A stretch of 54,988 bases of DNA from a bacterium D16-34 (GTDB lineage Bacteria > Actinomycetota > Coriobacteriia > Coriobacteriales > Eggerthellaceae): assembly GCA_003612515.1 (NCBI GenBank), contig RAZB01000010.1:1-54988 (forward strand), read 5' to 3'. Both the position numbers and the translations under genes were made by a program. The notes below the pieces were generated by a model, which was not told where the DNA came from, did no database searches, and saw nothing but the letters and a program-made list of their open reading frames with translations. The number at the start of each line of letters is the position of its first letter. The first letter of the stretch is position 1. Shown here one piece after another: positions 16,929 to 25,398 of this stretch.

Positions 16929-19900
16929 GTGGTTTTAGCTATGGAAAACAAGAAGTTCCCAAGGGCTTTTTTGAAGTATATGCGTGCTGTTTTTGTCGTA
17001 AGCATTGCTTTGATAGTTGCTTTCGCATCAACGCTTCCAGCTCCAGGATTGGCTTTTGCGCTTGGAGAGGTGCAAGCTTATGTGCCTGAAGAAACCGAGG
17101 TCGAGCATGTTGCGCAGACCGAGCAGCTTCCTGCGGGAATCACGCATGGCAACATGGTATTGGTGGTTCGCTTTGCTGGCGATAGCACAGGGGATGGCCA
17201 GACTGGCTATAACGAGCCGTATAATGCTGCCGGATCAAGTGCTACCACAAAATGGGAGCGCCTGATTGAGAAATATAACTCTGAAACGTCTGGTAGTACA
17301 TGGGCAAGCTTTCGCGCATATATCAGGACAATCTCTCAAGGTCAGCACGAGGTATATTCCATCTTTCCTCAAACACGTGAGGATGGCGGTGTTAACTACA
17401 TAACCCTTTCGGGCGCAGCAGCTGAATATGTTAATAATGATCAGCGGCTTTTAAGTGAGGTTGCTTCGCAATTCGCTCAACAATTTCCAGGATATGATGC
17501 TTCAAGTGCCAGTCTGATTCGCAAGGACTACCTGGATAATTTGGTTATTATTCCGCAGGTTGACGAAGGAATCTTTACCTCTCACAAGGCTGATGGATCA
17601 GCATACAATCTCTCACTTGGAAATAAGTATATTGGCTCTTATAACATCGTGGATACCACGCGAATGAATTCGGGAGGAGAGCCTGATCCGGCAAGCGTTG
17701 CAGCTCATGAGTATCTCCATTCTTATGGTGCACCAGATTTGTATCGCTTATCGGGGTCGGGTGAACCTGTTGGTATTTGGGATGTTATGGCAAAGGGTGC
17801 GTCGCGTTCATGGCTGCTCGCTCAAACGCGGCAAGATATTGGTTGGACGACACTTAAAGAGGTCTCAGCTGCAGGAACATATATCTTAGGACTTGTTGGC
17901 TCTGAACATGATCAAGCTGTTATGGTGAAATCGCCGCGCAATGACACCGAATACTTCGTCATTGAGTATCGAAAAAAGACAAACGGTTATGCTGATCCGG
18001 ATCGCTTTATTGGGGGCACGGGTTTGATCGTTTACCGCGTCAATCCCCTTCGCCATGATATGGGCAACACCGCTTCCGATGGGTTTATGCAAGACTATAT
18101 TTACGTATTCCGACCAGGTGAAACAGGCCTAACTGACGCCGCGGGTAATGCCTATTATGCCTATTTGACGAATGCGACAAACAGACCTGCTGGTGTTGCG
18201 TCGTCGATCGGTTCAACTGATCTTTCAGCTACGATCACTGATGGCGCACTTGTTTATTCTGATGGTACGAACTCGGGAATCAAAGTTGAGGTTGTAAGCG
18301 AAGGCAGTAATACTTCTACGTTTAAGCTTTCGTTTGCTGATTACGATGAGCAGGATTATTGGCTTTCAGTGCTCGGTGGCGAAAGTGCCTCTCTTGGTTC
18401 AAATCTTACTAATTCGCAGTTAGTGGTTGCCGGTGATACTCCGTATTTGTTGACGGAAGAGAATATGCGCACCTACCACTTGTATCAGATTGATACTGCA
18501 GCTGCAGCCGCTGCGGGCTCCTCTGTTGATCTTGGTGTTATTGCCTCTGGTGAAGCGCGAGGTCAGTTGGTGGTTGTCGGCCAGGAGCTCTACTTTGTAT
18601 CACTTTCATCTCAATACGATAAAGTGCTGATCAGAAGATATGACGGAACATCGTGGAAGCATGTGGCATCACGCTCGGCAGGGATTGCTGATGTGGCTTG
18701 TGCAGGCGTTTCGGGTGAGCTGTATGTTGCGCTTCATGAAGATGCGTCGCGACGTATAAGCGTCTTTAAGTTGGCCGGCTCAAATCTTGTACAGGTGGGG
18801 AATACGCTTGGCCTGGAGCAGCCTGCTTTTGGTAATAGTTCTGTAGTTGCGGGTCTTCATATGTTTGACCTGGGTGGCAAACCCGCCATAACGTTTGCGG
18901 ATTTTTCGGCAGCAAGTAAGTCAACTTCGGTGTATTCACTCAACGCAGGCGCGTGGAAACTGCGACGCCAGCAATCAGGAGTGGCGCACATTCAAACCTC
19001 AACAACAATTGGGGATATAACCTATTTATATCGTTATATTGATGGCTCGCTTGACCCACAGATTCTTCGTTTTAAGGGCGAAGCTTTTATGGATTCAACG
19101 TCGCTTTCTGTCCTTCCTCGCACGCAGTGGGCGGCACACTTGGTGGCGGCTCAAGGGCGGTTGTACTTAAGCCTCATTGAAGACAACCATGCCACAGGAG
19201 TTGCTCGCGCTTATGCTTGCGATCCATCTGCAATTACAACGTGGAGTCAGGTTGGATTTGATGCATGCACTTCCGCTTCGTCAAGCTCGGCTATCTCAGC
19301 TGTGCCACAGAGAGGAAATCTTATTGTTAACCTGGTTGACGGAGGGACGTGCGCGGCGCTGCTTAAACAGCACGAACTGTTGGCGGCTCCGCAAGGTGGA
19401 GGTCAAACGGGTGGATCTACGGGAGGTAACACCGGAGACAGCACGGGTGGCACCACAACTAAGCCGGGTGGCAGCACGGGTGGTAGCACGGGCGGCAGTA
19501 CGGGCGGTAGCACCGGCGGCACCACGGGTGGCACCACCAAGCCGGGCGGCAGCACGGGCACCACTTCGCCATCTAAACCCTCAACAACCAAACCGACTGT
19601 AAAGAATGGTTGGGTTACAACAGGATCGGTAAAGAAATACTACGTGAATGGCAAGGCGGTTACTGGCTGGCGAAAAATTGGAAGCGCATGGTATTTCTTC
19701 GCCACTTCAGGCGCGATGACTACTGGCTGGCAAAAAGTGGGTGGCGTGTGGTATTACCTCATGCCCAAAACGGGCGTCATGCAAACTGGCTGGGTAAAAG
19801 TTGGGGGTACGTGGTATTACCTCAAGTCATCTGGCGCTATGGCAACCGGATGGCTTAAGGTGGGCGGCGTTTGGTATTACCTTACCTCAAGCGGCGCCAT

Positions 19901-20210
19901 GGCAACCGGCTGGCAAAAGGTTGGAGGTACGTGGTATTACTTGCGCTCTAATGGCGCCATGGCAACCGGATGGCTTAAGACGGGTAGCGCGTGGTATTAC
20001 CTCACTTCCAGCGGTGCTATGGCTACCGGATGGGCAAAAGTGGGAGGGGTTTGGTACTACTTAACGCCTGGATCAGGAGCGATGAAGACTGGTTGGTATA
20101 GAGTTGGCGGCTGGTGGTATTACTCAAACGCATCTGGTGCTATGCAAACCGGTTGGGTGAGGACAGGTGGTACGTGGTATTACCTCGACAGCTCTGGGAG
20201 ATGGGTTTAG
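16929..20210 (+). CDS. Secreted M6-family metalloprotease with ten choline-binding-type repeats
   Basis: This is a 1093-residue exported protein. Residues 1-43 form a signal peptide (basic start, hydrophobic core VFVVSIALIVAFA, Ala-rich cleavage area). An M6 (immune-inhibitor-A-like) protease domain follows, with zinc motif HEYLHSYGAPDLY near residue 260. Residues ~480-820 look like a beta-propeller of repeated strands. A 71-residue Gly/Ser/Thr/Pro linker then leads to ten 20-residue repeats (GWxKVGGxWYYLxSSGAMAT) at the C-terminus. The enzyme should be held on a choline-bearing cell-surface polymer. GTG 16929 is preferred because gggggag lies five bases upstream; ATG 16941 is too far from it. 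The target protein is unknown. Clustering with lic-type genes supports choline as the repeat ligand. Confidence 0.9.
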   Translation: MVLAMENKKFPRAFLKYMRAVFVVSIALIVAFASTLPAPGLAFALGEVQAYVPEETEVEHVAQTEQLPAGITHGNMVLVVRFAGDSTGDGQTGYNEPYNAAGSSATTKWERLIEKYNSETSGSTWASFRAYIRTISQGQHEVYSIFPQTREDGGVNYITLSGAAAEYVNNDQRLLSEVASQFAQQFPGYDASSASLIRKDYLDNLVIIPQVDEGIFTSHKADGSAYNLSLGNKYIGSYNIVDTTRMNSGGEPDPASVAAHEYLHSYGAPDLYRLSGSGEPVGIWDVMAKGASRSWLLAQTRQDIGWTTLKEVSAAGTYILGLVGSEHDQAVMVKSPRNDTEYFVIEYRKKTNGYADPDRFIGGTGLIVYRVNPLRHDMGNTASDGFMQDYIYVFRPGETGLTDAAGNAYYAYLTNATNRPAGVASSIGSTDLSATITDGALVYSDGTNSGIKVEVVSEGSNTSTFKLSFADYDEQDYWLSVLGGESASLGSNLTNSQLVVAGDTPYLLTEENMRTYHLYQIDTAAAAAAGSSVDLGVIASGEARGQLVVVGQELYFVSLSSQYDKVLIRRYDGTSWKHVASRSAGIADVACAGVSGELYVALHEDASRRISVFKLAGSNLVQVGNTLGLEQPAFGNSSVVAGLHMFDLGGKPAITFADFSAASKSTSVYSLNAGAWKLRRQQSGVAHIQTSTTIGDITYLYRYIDGSLDPQILRFKGEAFMDSTSLSVLPRTQWAAHLVAAQGRLYLSLIEDNHATGVARAYACDPSAITTWSQVGFDACTSASSSSAISAVPQRGNLIVNLVDGGTCAALLKQHELLAAPQGGGQTGGSTGGNTGDSTGGTTTKPGGSTGGSTGGSTGGSTGGTTGGTTKPGGSTGTTSPSKPSTTKPTVKNGWVTTGSVKKYYVNGKAVTGWRKIGSAWYFFATSGAMTTGWQKVGGVWYYLMPKTGVMQTGWVKVGGTWYYLKSSGAMATGWLKVGGVWYYLTSSGAMATGWQKVGGTWYYLRSNGAMATGWLKTGSAWYYLTSSGAMATGWAKVGGVWYYLTPGSGAMKTGWYRVGGWWYYSNASGAMQTGWVRTGGTWYYLDSSGRWV
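19395..19607 (+). repeat. Gly-Gly-Ser-Thr linker-coding repeat
   Basis: This region encodes a flexible linker with repeated GGST/GGTT units and Lys-Pro interruptions. At the DNA level it is a 12-base tandem repeat (ggcggtagcacg-like), which is prone to slippage in whole units without breaking the frame. Confidence 0.85.
19608..20207 (+). repeat. Ten tandem choline-binding-type repeats in the M6 protease gene
   Basis: Ten units of 19-21 codons (about 60 bases) run to the stop codon. Units 4-7 are near-identical in protein (GWxKxGxxWYYLxSxGAMAT) and closely similar in DNA, suggesting recent duplication. Unit 1 lacks the usual Trp-Tyr-Tyr core. The array is more regular than that of the transpeptidase at 2-846. 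Confidence 0.9.
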
Positions 20211-20273
20211 GTAAGAAACATCGTTACTATTTGCGAGATATTCTTTGTTTTATCTTGCGCCTGCGCGATGTGA

Positions 20274-20311
20274 TTGTTACCATCATGAACTTGTAAGTAT
20301 TCTGGTACAAA
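20274..20311 (+). promoter_or_regulatory. Candidate metK promoter
   Basis: Two overlapping possibilities exist. TTGTTA (20274-20279) has an 18-base spacer to TATTCT (20298-20303). Alternatively an extended -10-like TGGTACAAA spans 20303-20311, resembling the one before the M6 gene. Either would start transcription just ahead of the SAM-binding RNA element. Confidence 0.4.
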
Positions 20312-20317
20312 TTGATA

Positions 20318-20417
20318 TTCATTTATCAAGAGCCGGGGGAAAGAGTTGGCTTTGTGATCCCGGCACCAACCTGGCGCTATGGCGTCAAGGTGGTCCAGCC
20401 GACAGCGATGAAGGAGG
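20318..20417 (+). ncRNA. SAM riboswitch, compact SAM-I/SAM-IV-like form, upstream of metK
   Basis: The leader carries the SAM-I clan core: atcaagag, a P2 hairpin (CCGGGG 20333-20338 with TCCCGG 20358-20363), a P2-loop GTTGG (20345-20349) able to form a pseudoknot with CCAGC (20395-20399), the caacc and aaggtg joining segments, and a P3 hairpin (ACCT-GGCGC with GCGTC-A-AGGT). P1 can form between TTCAT (20318-20322) and ATGAA (20408-20412). The P4 hairpin of classical S-box elements is absent. Because P1 touches the Shine-Dalgarno aaggagg (20411-20417), SAM binding would plausibly block metK translation. The metK location fits. The exact Rfam subclass is uncertain. Confidence 0.8.
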
Positions 20418-20422
20418 AAATC

Positions 20423-21688
20423 GTGTCAAACTCGCCGTCTAGCTATCTATTCACTTCAGAGTCGGTTACCGAGGGGCATCCCGACAAAATCTGCGATCAG
20501 ATTTCGGACGCAATTTTAGATGCAATCTTAACTAAAGAAATTGAGCTTGCCTCGCAAAACTATATTGCCCCTAACGGCTATCCGGCTGATCCCACGCAAG
20601 TGCGTTGTGCGTGCGAAACCATGGCAACAACTGGCATGGTTATGGTTACCGGTGAAATTCGCACGCAGGCATATGTTGATGTGCCTGCTATCGTTCGCGA
20701 TGTAATTCGCGAAATTGGATACGACCGTGCTAAATATGGTTTTGACTGCGAGACCTGCGGCGTTATTAATACCATTCATGATCAGTCGCCCGATATTGCG
20801 CAAGGCGTAGATGAATCTTTCGAAGCCCAGCGCGGTCAGGGTGCAGATGATCCATACGAAAAGACGGGCGCCGGGGATCAGGGCATGATGTTTGGTTACG
20901 CCTGTGACGAAACATCCACGCTCATGCCGATGCCAATTTATTTGGCGCATCGTTTGGCTGAACGTTTGACTGAGGTTCGCAAAAATGGCGAAATGCCCTA
21001 TCTTCGTCCCGATGGTAAAACACAAGTGTCGGTGCGCTATGAGGACGGCAAGCCGGTTGGAGTTGAAAAGATTGTTGTGTCCAGCCAGCATGCTGATGAT
21101 GTAGAGCATGAGGTGTTGCGCAGCGAGATCATCAAAAATGTCATTGCGCCGACCCTTGCCCTTGAAGGTCTTGAAGTGCCCGCTGATGAGGATATATACG
21201 TTAATCCAACAGGCCGTTTTGTCGTAGGCGGTCCCATGGGTGACTCCGGTCTTACCGGCCGCAAAATTATTGTTGATACTTACGGCGGTATGGGACGTCA
21301 CGGCGGCGGTGCATTTTCAGGAAAAGACTGCACAAAGGTTGATCGATCTGCTGCATATGCTGCTCGTTGGGTGGCGAAAAATGTTGTTGCTGCTGGATTG
21401 GCAAGCCGTTGCGAAGTGCAAATTGCATACGCTATTGGTGTTGCTCGTCCGGTGAGTATTCTGGTTGAAACCTTTGGCACCAATACGGTTCCGGAAGCAG
21501 ATATCGAGCGCGCAGTAAACGAGGTCTTCGATCTTCGCCCAGGCGCAATTATCGATGCCCTTGACCTTCGTCGTCCGATCTATCGAAAGACCGCAGCTTA
21601 TGGTCATTTTGGTCGCGAGTTGCCTGAGTTTACCTGGGAAAAGACGGACAAGGTAGATGAGCTTCGCGCGGCGTGCGGCCTGGCATAG
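20423..21688 (+). CDS. metK: S-adenosylmethionine synthetase
   Basis: The 421-residue enzyme makes SAM from methionine and ATP in the cytosol. It shows [13 protein letters not shown] at the N-terminus, the ATP-site [12 protein letters not shown] and the Gly-rich phosphate loop [19 protein letters not shown]. The start is GTG 20423, five bases after a strong aaggagg; an upstream in-frame stretch runs through the riboswitch and is not translated. At about 20 residues above the commonest length it remains normal. Regulation is by the SAM-responsive leader immediately upstream. priA follows six bases after the stop codon, so the two are likely co-transcribed. Confidence 0.97.
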   Translation: MSNSPSSYLFTSESVTEGHPDKICDQISDAILDAILTKEIELASQNYIAPNGYPADPTQVRCACETMATTGMVMVTGEIRTQAYVDVPAIVRDVIREIGYDRAKYGFDCETCGVINTIHDQSPDIAQGVDESFEAQRGQGADDPYEKTGAGDQGMMFGYACDETSTLMPMPIYLAHRLAERLTEVRKNGEMPYLRPDGKTQVSVRYEDGKPVGVEKIVVSSQHADDVEHEVLRSEIIKNVIAPTLALEGLEVPADEDIYVNPTGRFVVGGPMGDSGLTGRKIIVDTYGGMGRHGGGAFSGKDCTKVDRSAAYAARWVAKNVVAAGLASRCEVQIAYAIGVARPVSILVETFGTNTVPEADIERAVNEVFDLRPGAIIDALDLRRPIYRKTAAYGHFGRELPEFTWEKTDKVDELRAACGLA

Positions 21689-21694
21689 TGCCTT

Positions 21695-24022
21695 ATGAAA
21701 TATGCTTCGGTAATTCTGGATATTCCAACACAATCGCTTGAATGTGCTTATACCTATGCTGTTGGCGATGAACTTTTGGCTGACAGCATAGGAGAAAGCG
21801 ATCTGATCGGTTGTGCTGTTTTGGCGCCGTTTGGTCATAGGCAAGCGGTGGGCTTTGTTATGGATGTGTTTACAGAATTGCCAGATCAAAGCATTGATCC
21901 TGCAAAAATTAAGCCGCTTCTGAAAGTATTGTCTAAGCCCTATTTTGATGCGGAAGGGGCGGCTTGCGCGCAGTGGCTTGCTGATCATTATATAGCGCCG
22001 CTTGCCTCATGCGTTCGTCTCTTTACTCCACCTGGTGGTGTGCCTCGTATGGTAAAAGAGCGCGTAGGCGGATGGCAGCTTATTGAACCTGCTATTGGCG
22101 AAGTTGATGATCGATGGATTGTGGCCGGTCCGAATTTTTCTGATTATGAACCGCGAAAAAACGCTATCAAGCAGATCATGGTTTTAGAGGCGCTCGCGAG
22201 TGGGGGAGATGTTCGTGCTGCTGAGCTTGCAACCGAGTTTGGCGGAATAGCTTCAACGCTTTCAACCCTAGAGAAAAAGGGCGCTATTGTTATTGAACAT
22301 AGGCGTCGTATGCGCGGTATACCTGCAGCAAAAGACGGCGTTTCGCAAACAAACTTCGTCCCATCAGCAAAGCCAGAGCTGACGCAAGGTCAAGCTGGTG
22401 CGCTTGAAGTGATCAACCGCGCCGCTGATGATGCTTCAGGCGAGGTGGTTGTGGTTGATGGTGTTACTGGATCAGGCAAAACCGAAGTATATCTCCAAGC
22501 AATTGAACATGTGTTGAATCAGGGAAAAACCGCCTTGGTTTTGGTTCCCGAGATTTCACTCACACCGCAAACGGTCGGACGTTTTCGTGCTCGCTTTGGT
22601 GATACGGTAGCCGTAATGCATTCGCGAATGAGCGCAGGTGAGCGCTTTGATCAATGGGATTTTATTCGCAGTGGGCAGGCGCGTGTGGTGGTTGGCGCTC
22701 GATCGGCATTGTTTACGCCGCTCGCAAATATCGGGTTGATTGTGATAGACGAAGAGCACGAAGGCTCCTATAAGCAAGATAGTGCGCCTCGCTACCATGC
22801 GCGTGATGTGGCCATGTGGATGGCCAAGCGCCGAGGTGCTGCGGTGGTGCTGGGAAGTGCAACCCCTGCACTTGAGTCGCTCTATGCATGCAAAACGCGC
22901 ACCGATTGGCATCAGGTTTCTTTGCCCGAGCGCGCCAATAAAAAGCCGCTGCCTAAGATTAGTGTGGTTGATATGGCGGCAGAGTTCAGCTCTGGTTCGC
23001 GCTCTATGTTCTCGGGGGCGCTTACTCGCGCACTGAAAGAAGAATTATCCAGTGGGCATAAAGTGGTGCTATTGCTCAATCAGCGAGGTTTTGCGAAGTT
23101 TTTGCTCTGCCGCGATTGCGGGTATGTGCCCACGTGTCCTTCATGTTCAACTTCGCTTACGTATCATGAGCAGGGAAGCTATCTTGCGTGCCATCATTGT
23201 GGCTACAAAACAAGCGTGCCACCGGTTTGTCCTGAATGTAAAAGCCCCTATCTGAAAAAGTTTGGTGCGGGCACCCAGCGCGTTGAAGCAGAGCTGCGTG
23301 CATTGCTTGATTCGCTTGATGGAGTGGGTGCTGGCGTGCCAATTATCAGGATGGATGCTGACACGACAGCAAAAAAAGGTGCACATCAGCGGCTTTTGGA
23401 GGAGTTTGGCGCTTCACAGGCTGCGGTACTTTTGGGCACTCAGATGATAGCGAAGGGCCTTGATTTTGAAGATGTTACGGTGGTTGGTGTCATCAACGCC
23501 GATACGCAGCTGCATCTACCGGACTATCGCGCAAATGAAAGAACGTTCGACCTGATTGAGCAAGTGGCTGGTCGCGCTGGGCGTGCGCAGTTGGATGGGC
23601 GAGTGTTTGTGCAAACGTATGAGGCTGACTCTATAGCAATACGCGCGGCGGCTGCTTACGATAGAGACCGGTTTATGGCAAATGAATTGATCAAACGCCA
23701 GATGGTTGGTTATCCGCCATTCGTTCGTATGGCTAATGTGCTTATCTGGGGAAACACCGAGCGATCAGTTCGCGAGTATGCCGAAGAGCTTCAAGGACAA
23801 CTCGAGGATGTCGTGGCGGGCGCACGTGATGTAAACATGAGCGTTTTGCCTGCTGTACCTTGTGTTTTGTCGAAGCTTCGCAACACGTATCGCTATCACA
23901 TTTTGATAAAAGCAGCTCCTGAAGTTGATATTTCTGAGGTGCTTTTGCCCTTTTTTCGACAGAGAAAAACCTGTGATCATGTCAATGTTGCGGTAGATAT
24001 TGATCCAGAGGATTTGCTGTAG
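21695..24022 (+). CDS. priA: Primosomal protein N', replication restart helicase
   Basis: The 775-residue protein has the PriA layout: an N-terminal DNA-binding domain, then a helicase core with Walker A VDGVTGSGKTEVYLQAIEHV, the DEEH box (VIDEEHEGSYKQDSAPRYHA), and a zinc module of paired cysteines (CRDCGYVPTCPSC, CHHCGY, CPEC) at about residues 470-510. The conserved GTQMIAKGLDFEDVTVVGV and QVAGRAGR motifs follow. PriA reloads the replisome at stalled forks. The start ATG is six bases after the metK stop and lacks a strong ribosome binding site, suggesting translational coupling. Confidence 0.95.
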   Translation: MKYASVILDIPTQSLECAYTYAVGDELLADSIGESDLIGCAVLAPFGHRQAVGFVMDVFTELPDQSIDPAKIKPLLKVLSKPYFDAEGAACAQWLADHYIAPLASCVRLFTPPGGVPRMVKERVGGWQLIEPAIGEVDDRWIVAGPNFSDYEPRKNAIKQIMVLEALASGGDVRAAELATEFGGIASTLSTLEKKGAIVIEHRRRMRGIPAAKDGVSQTNFVPSAKPELTQGQAGALEVINRAADDASGEVVVVDGVTGSGKTEVYLQAIEHVLNQGKTALVLVPEISLTPQTVGRFRARFGDTVAVMHSRMSAGERFDQWDFIRSGQARVVVGARSALFTPLANIGLIVIDEEHEGSYKQDSAPRYHARDVAMWMAKRRGAAVVLGSATPALESLYACKTRTDWHQVSLPERANKKPLPKISVVDMAAEFSSGSRSMFSGALTRALKEELSSGHKVVLLLNQRGFAKFLLCRDCGYVPTCPSCSTSLTYHEQGSYLACHHCGYKTSVPPVCPECKSPYLKKFGAGTQRVEAELRALLDSLDGVGAGVPIIRMDADTTAKKGAHQRLLEEFGASQAAVLLGTQMIAKGLDFEDVTVVGVINADTQLHLPDYRANERTFDLIEQVAGRAGRAQLDGRVFVQTYEADSIAIRAAAAYDRDRFMANELIKRQMVGYPPFVRMANVLIWGNTERSVREYAEELQGQLEDVVAGARDVNMSVLPAVPCVLSKLRNTYRYHILIKAAPEVDISEVLLPFFRQRKTCDHVNVAVDIDPEDLL

Positions 24023-24043
24023 CCATTCTGCGTGCAATAATTT

Positions 24044-24073
24044 TTGCTACATGGGTAAAATTTGTGCTAGAAT
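24044..24073 (+). promoter_or_regulatory. Promoter for the principal sigma factor gene
   Basis: TTGCTA (24044-24049), an 18-base spacer and TAGAAT (24068-24073) preceded by TGc (extended -10) lie about 80 bases before the rpoD start, within the 134-base gap after priA. The fit is good for a housekeeping promoter. Confidence 0.6.
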
Positions 24074-24156
24074 ATTCCGCTGTATCTTTATGCCCAGAGC
24101 ATGCAAATGATGTCATTTATTGGGTGATATGAAAGCGTGCCAGAAAGGAAGATCAC

Positions 24157-25383
<1,227 letters not shown>

Positions 25384-25398
25384 GGATAAAAGATATAC

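Noticed and set aside
19403-19591. Val/Pro-rich minus-strand frame opposite the GGST linker
   Set aside because: It is a pure product of reading the tandem repeat backwards.
20211-20273. Terminator after the M6 protease gene
   Set aside because: A short stem (gcgagata with tatcttgc) exists but has no T-run; it does not meet the pattern of an intrinsic terminator.
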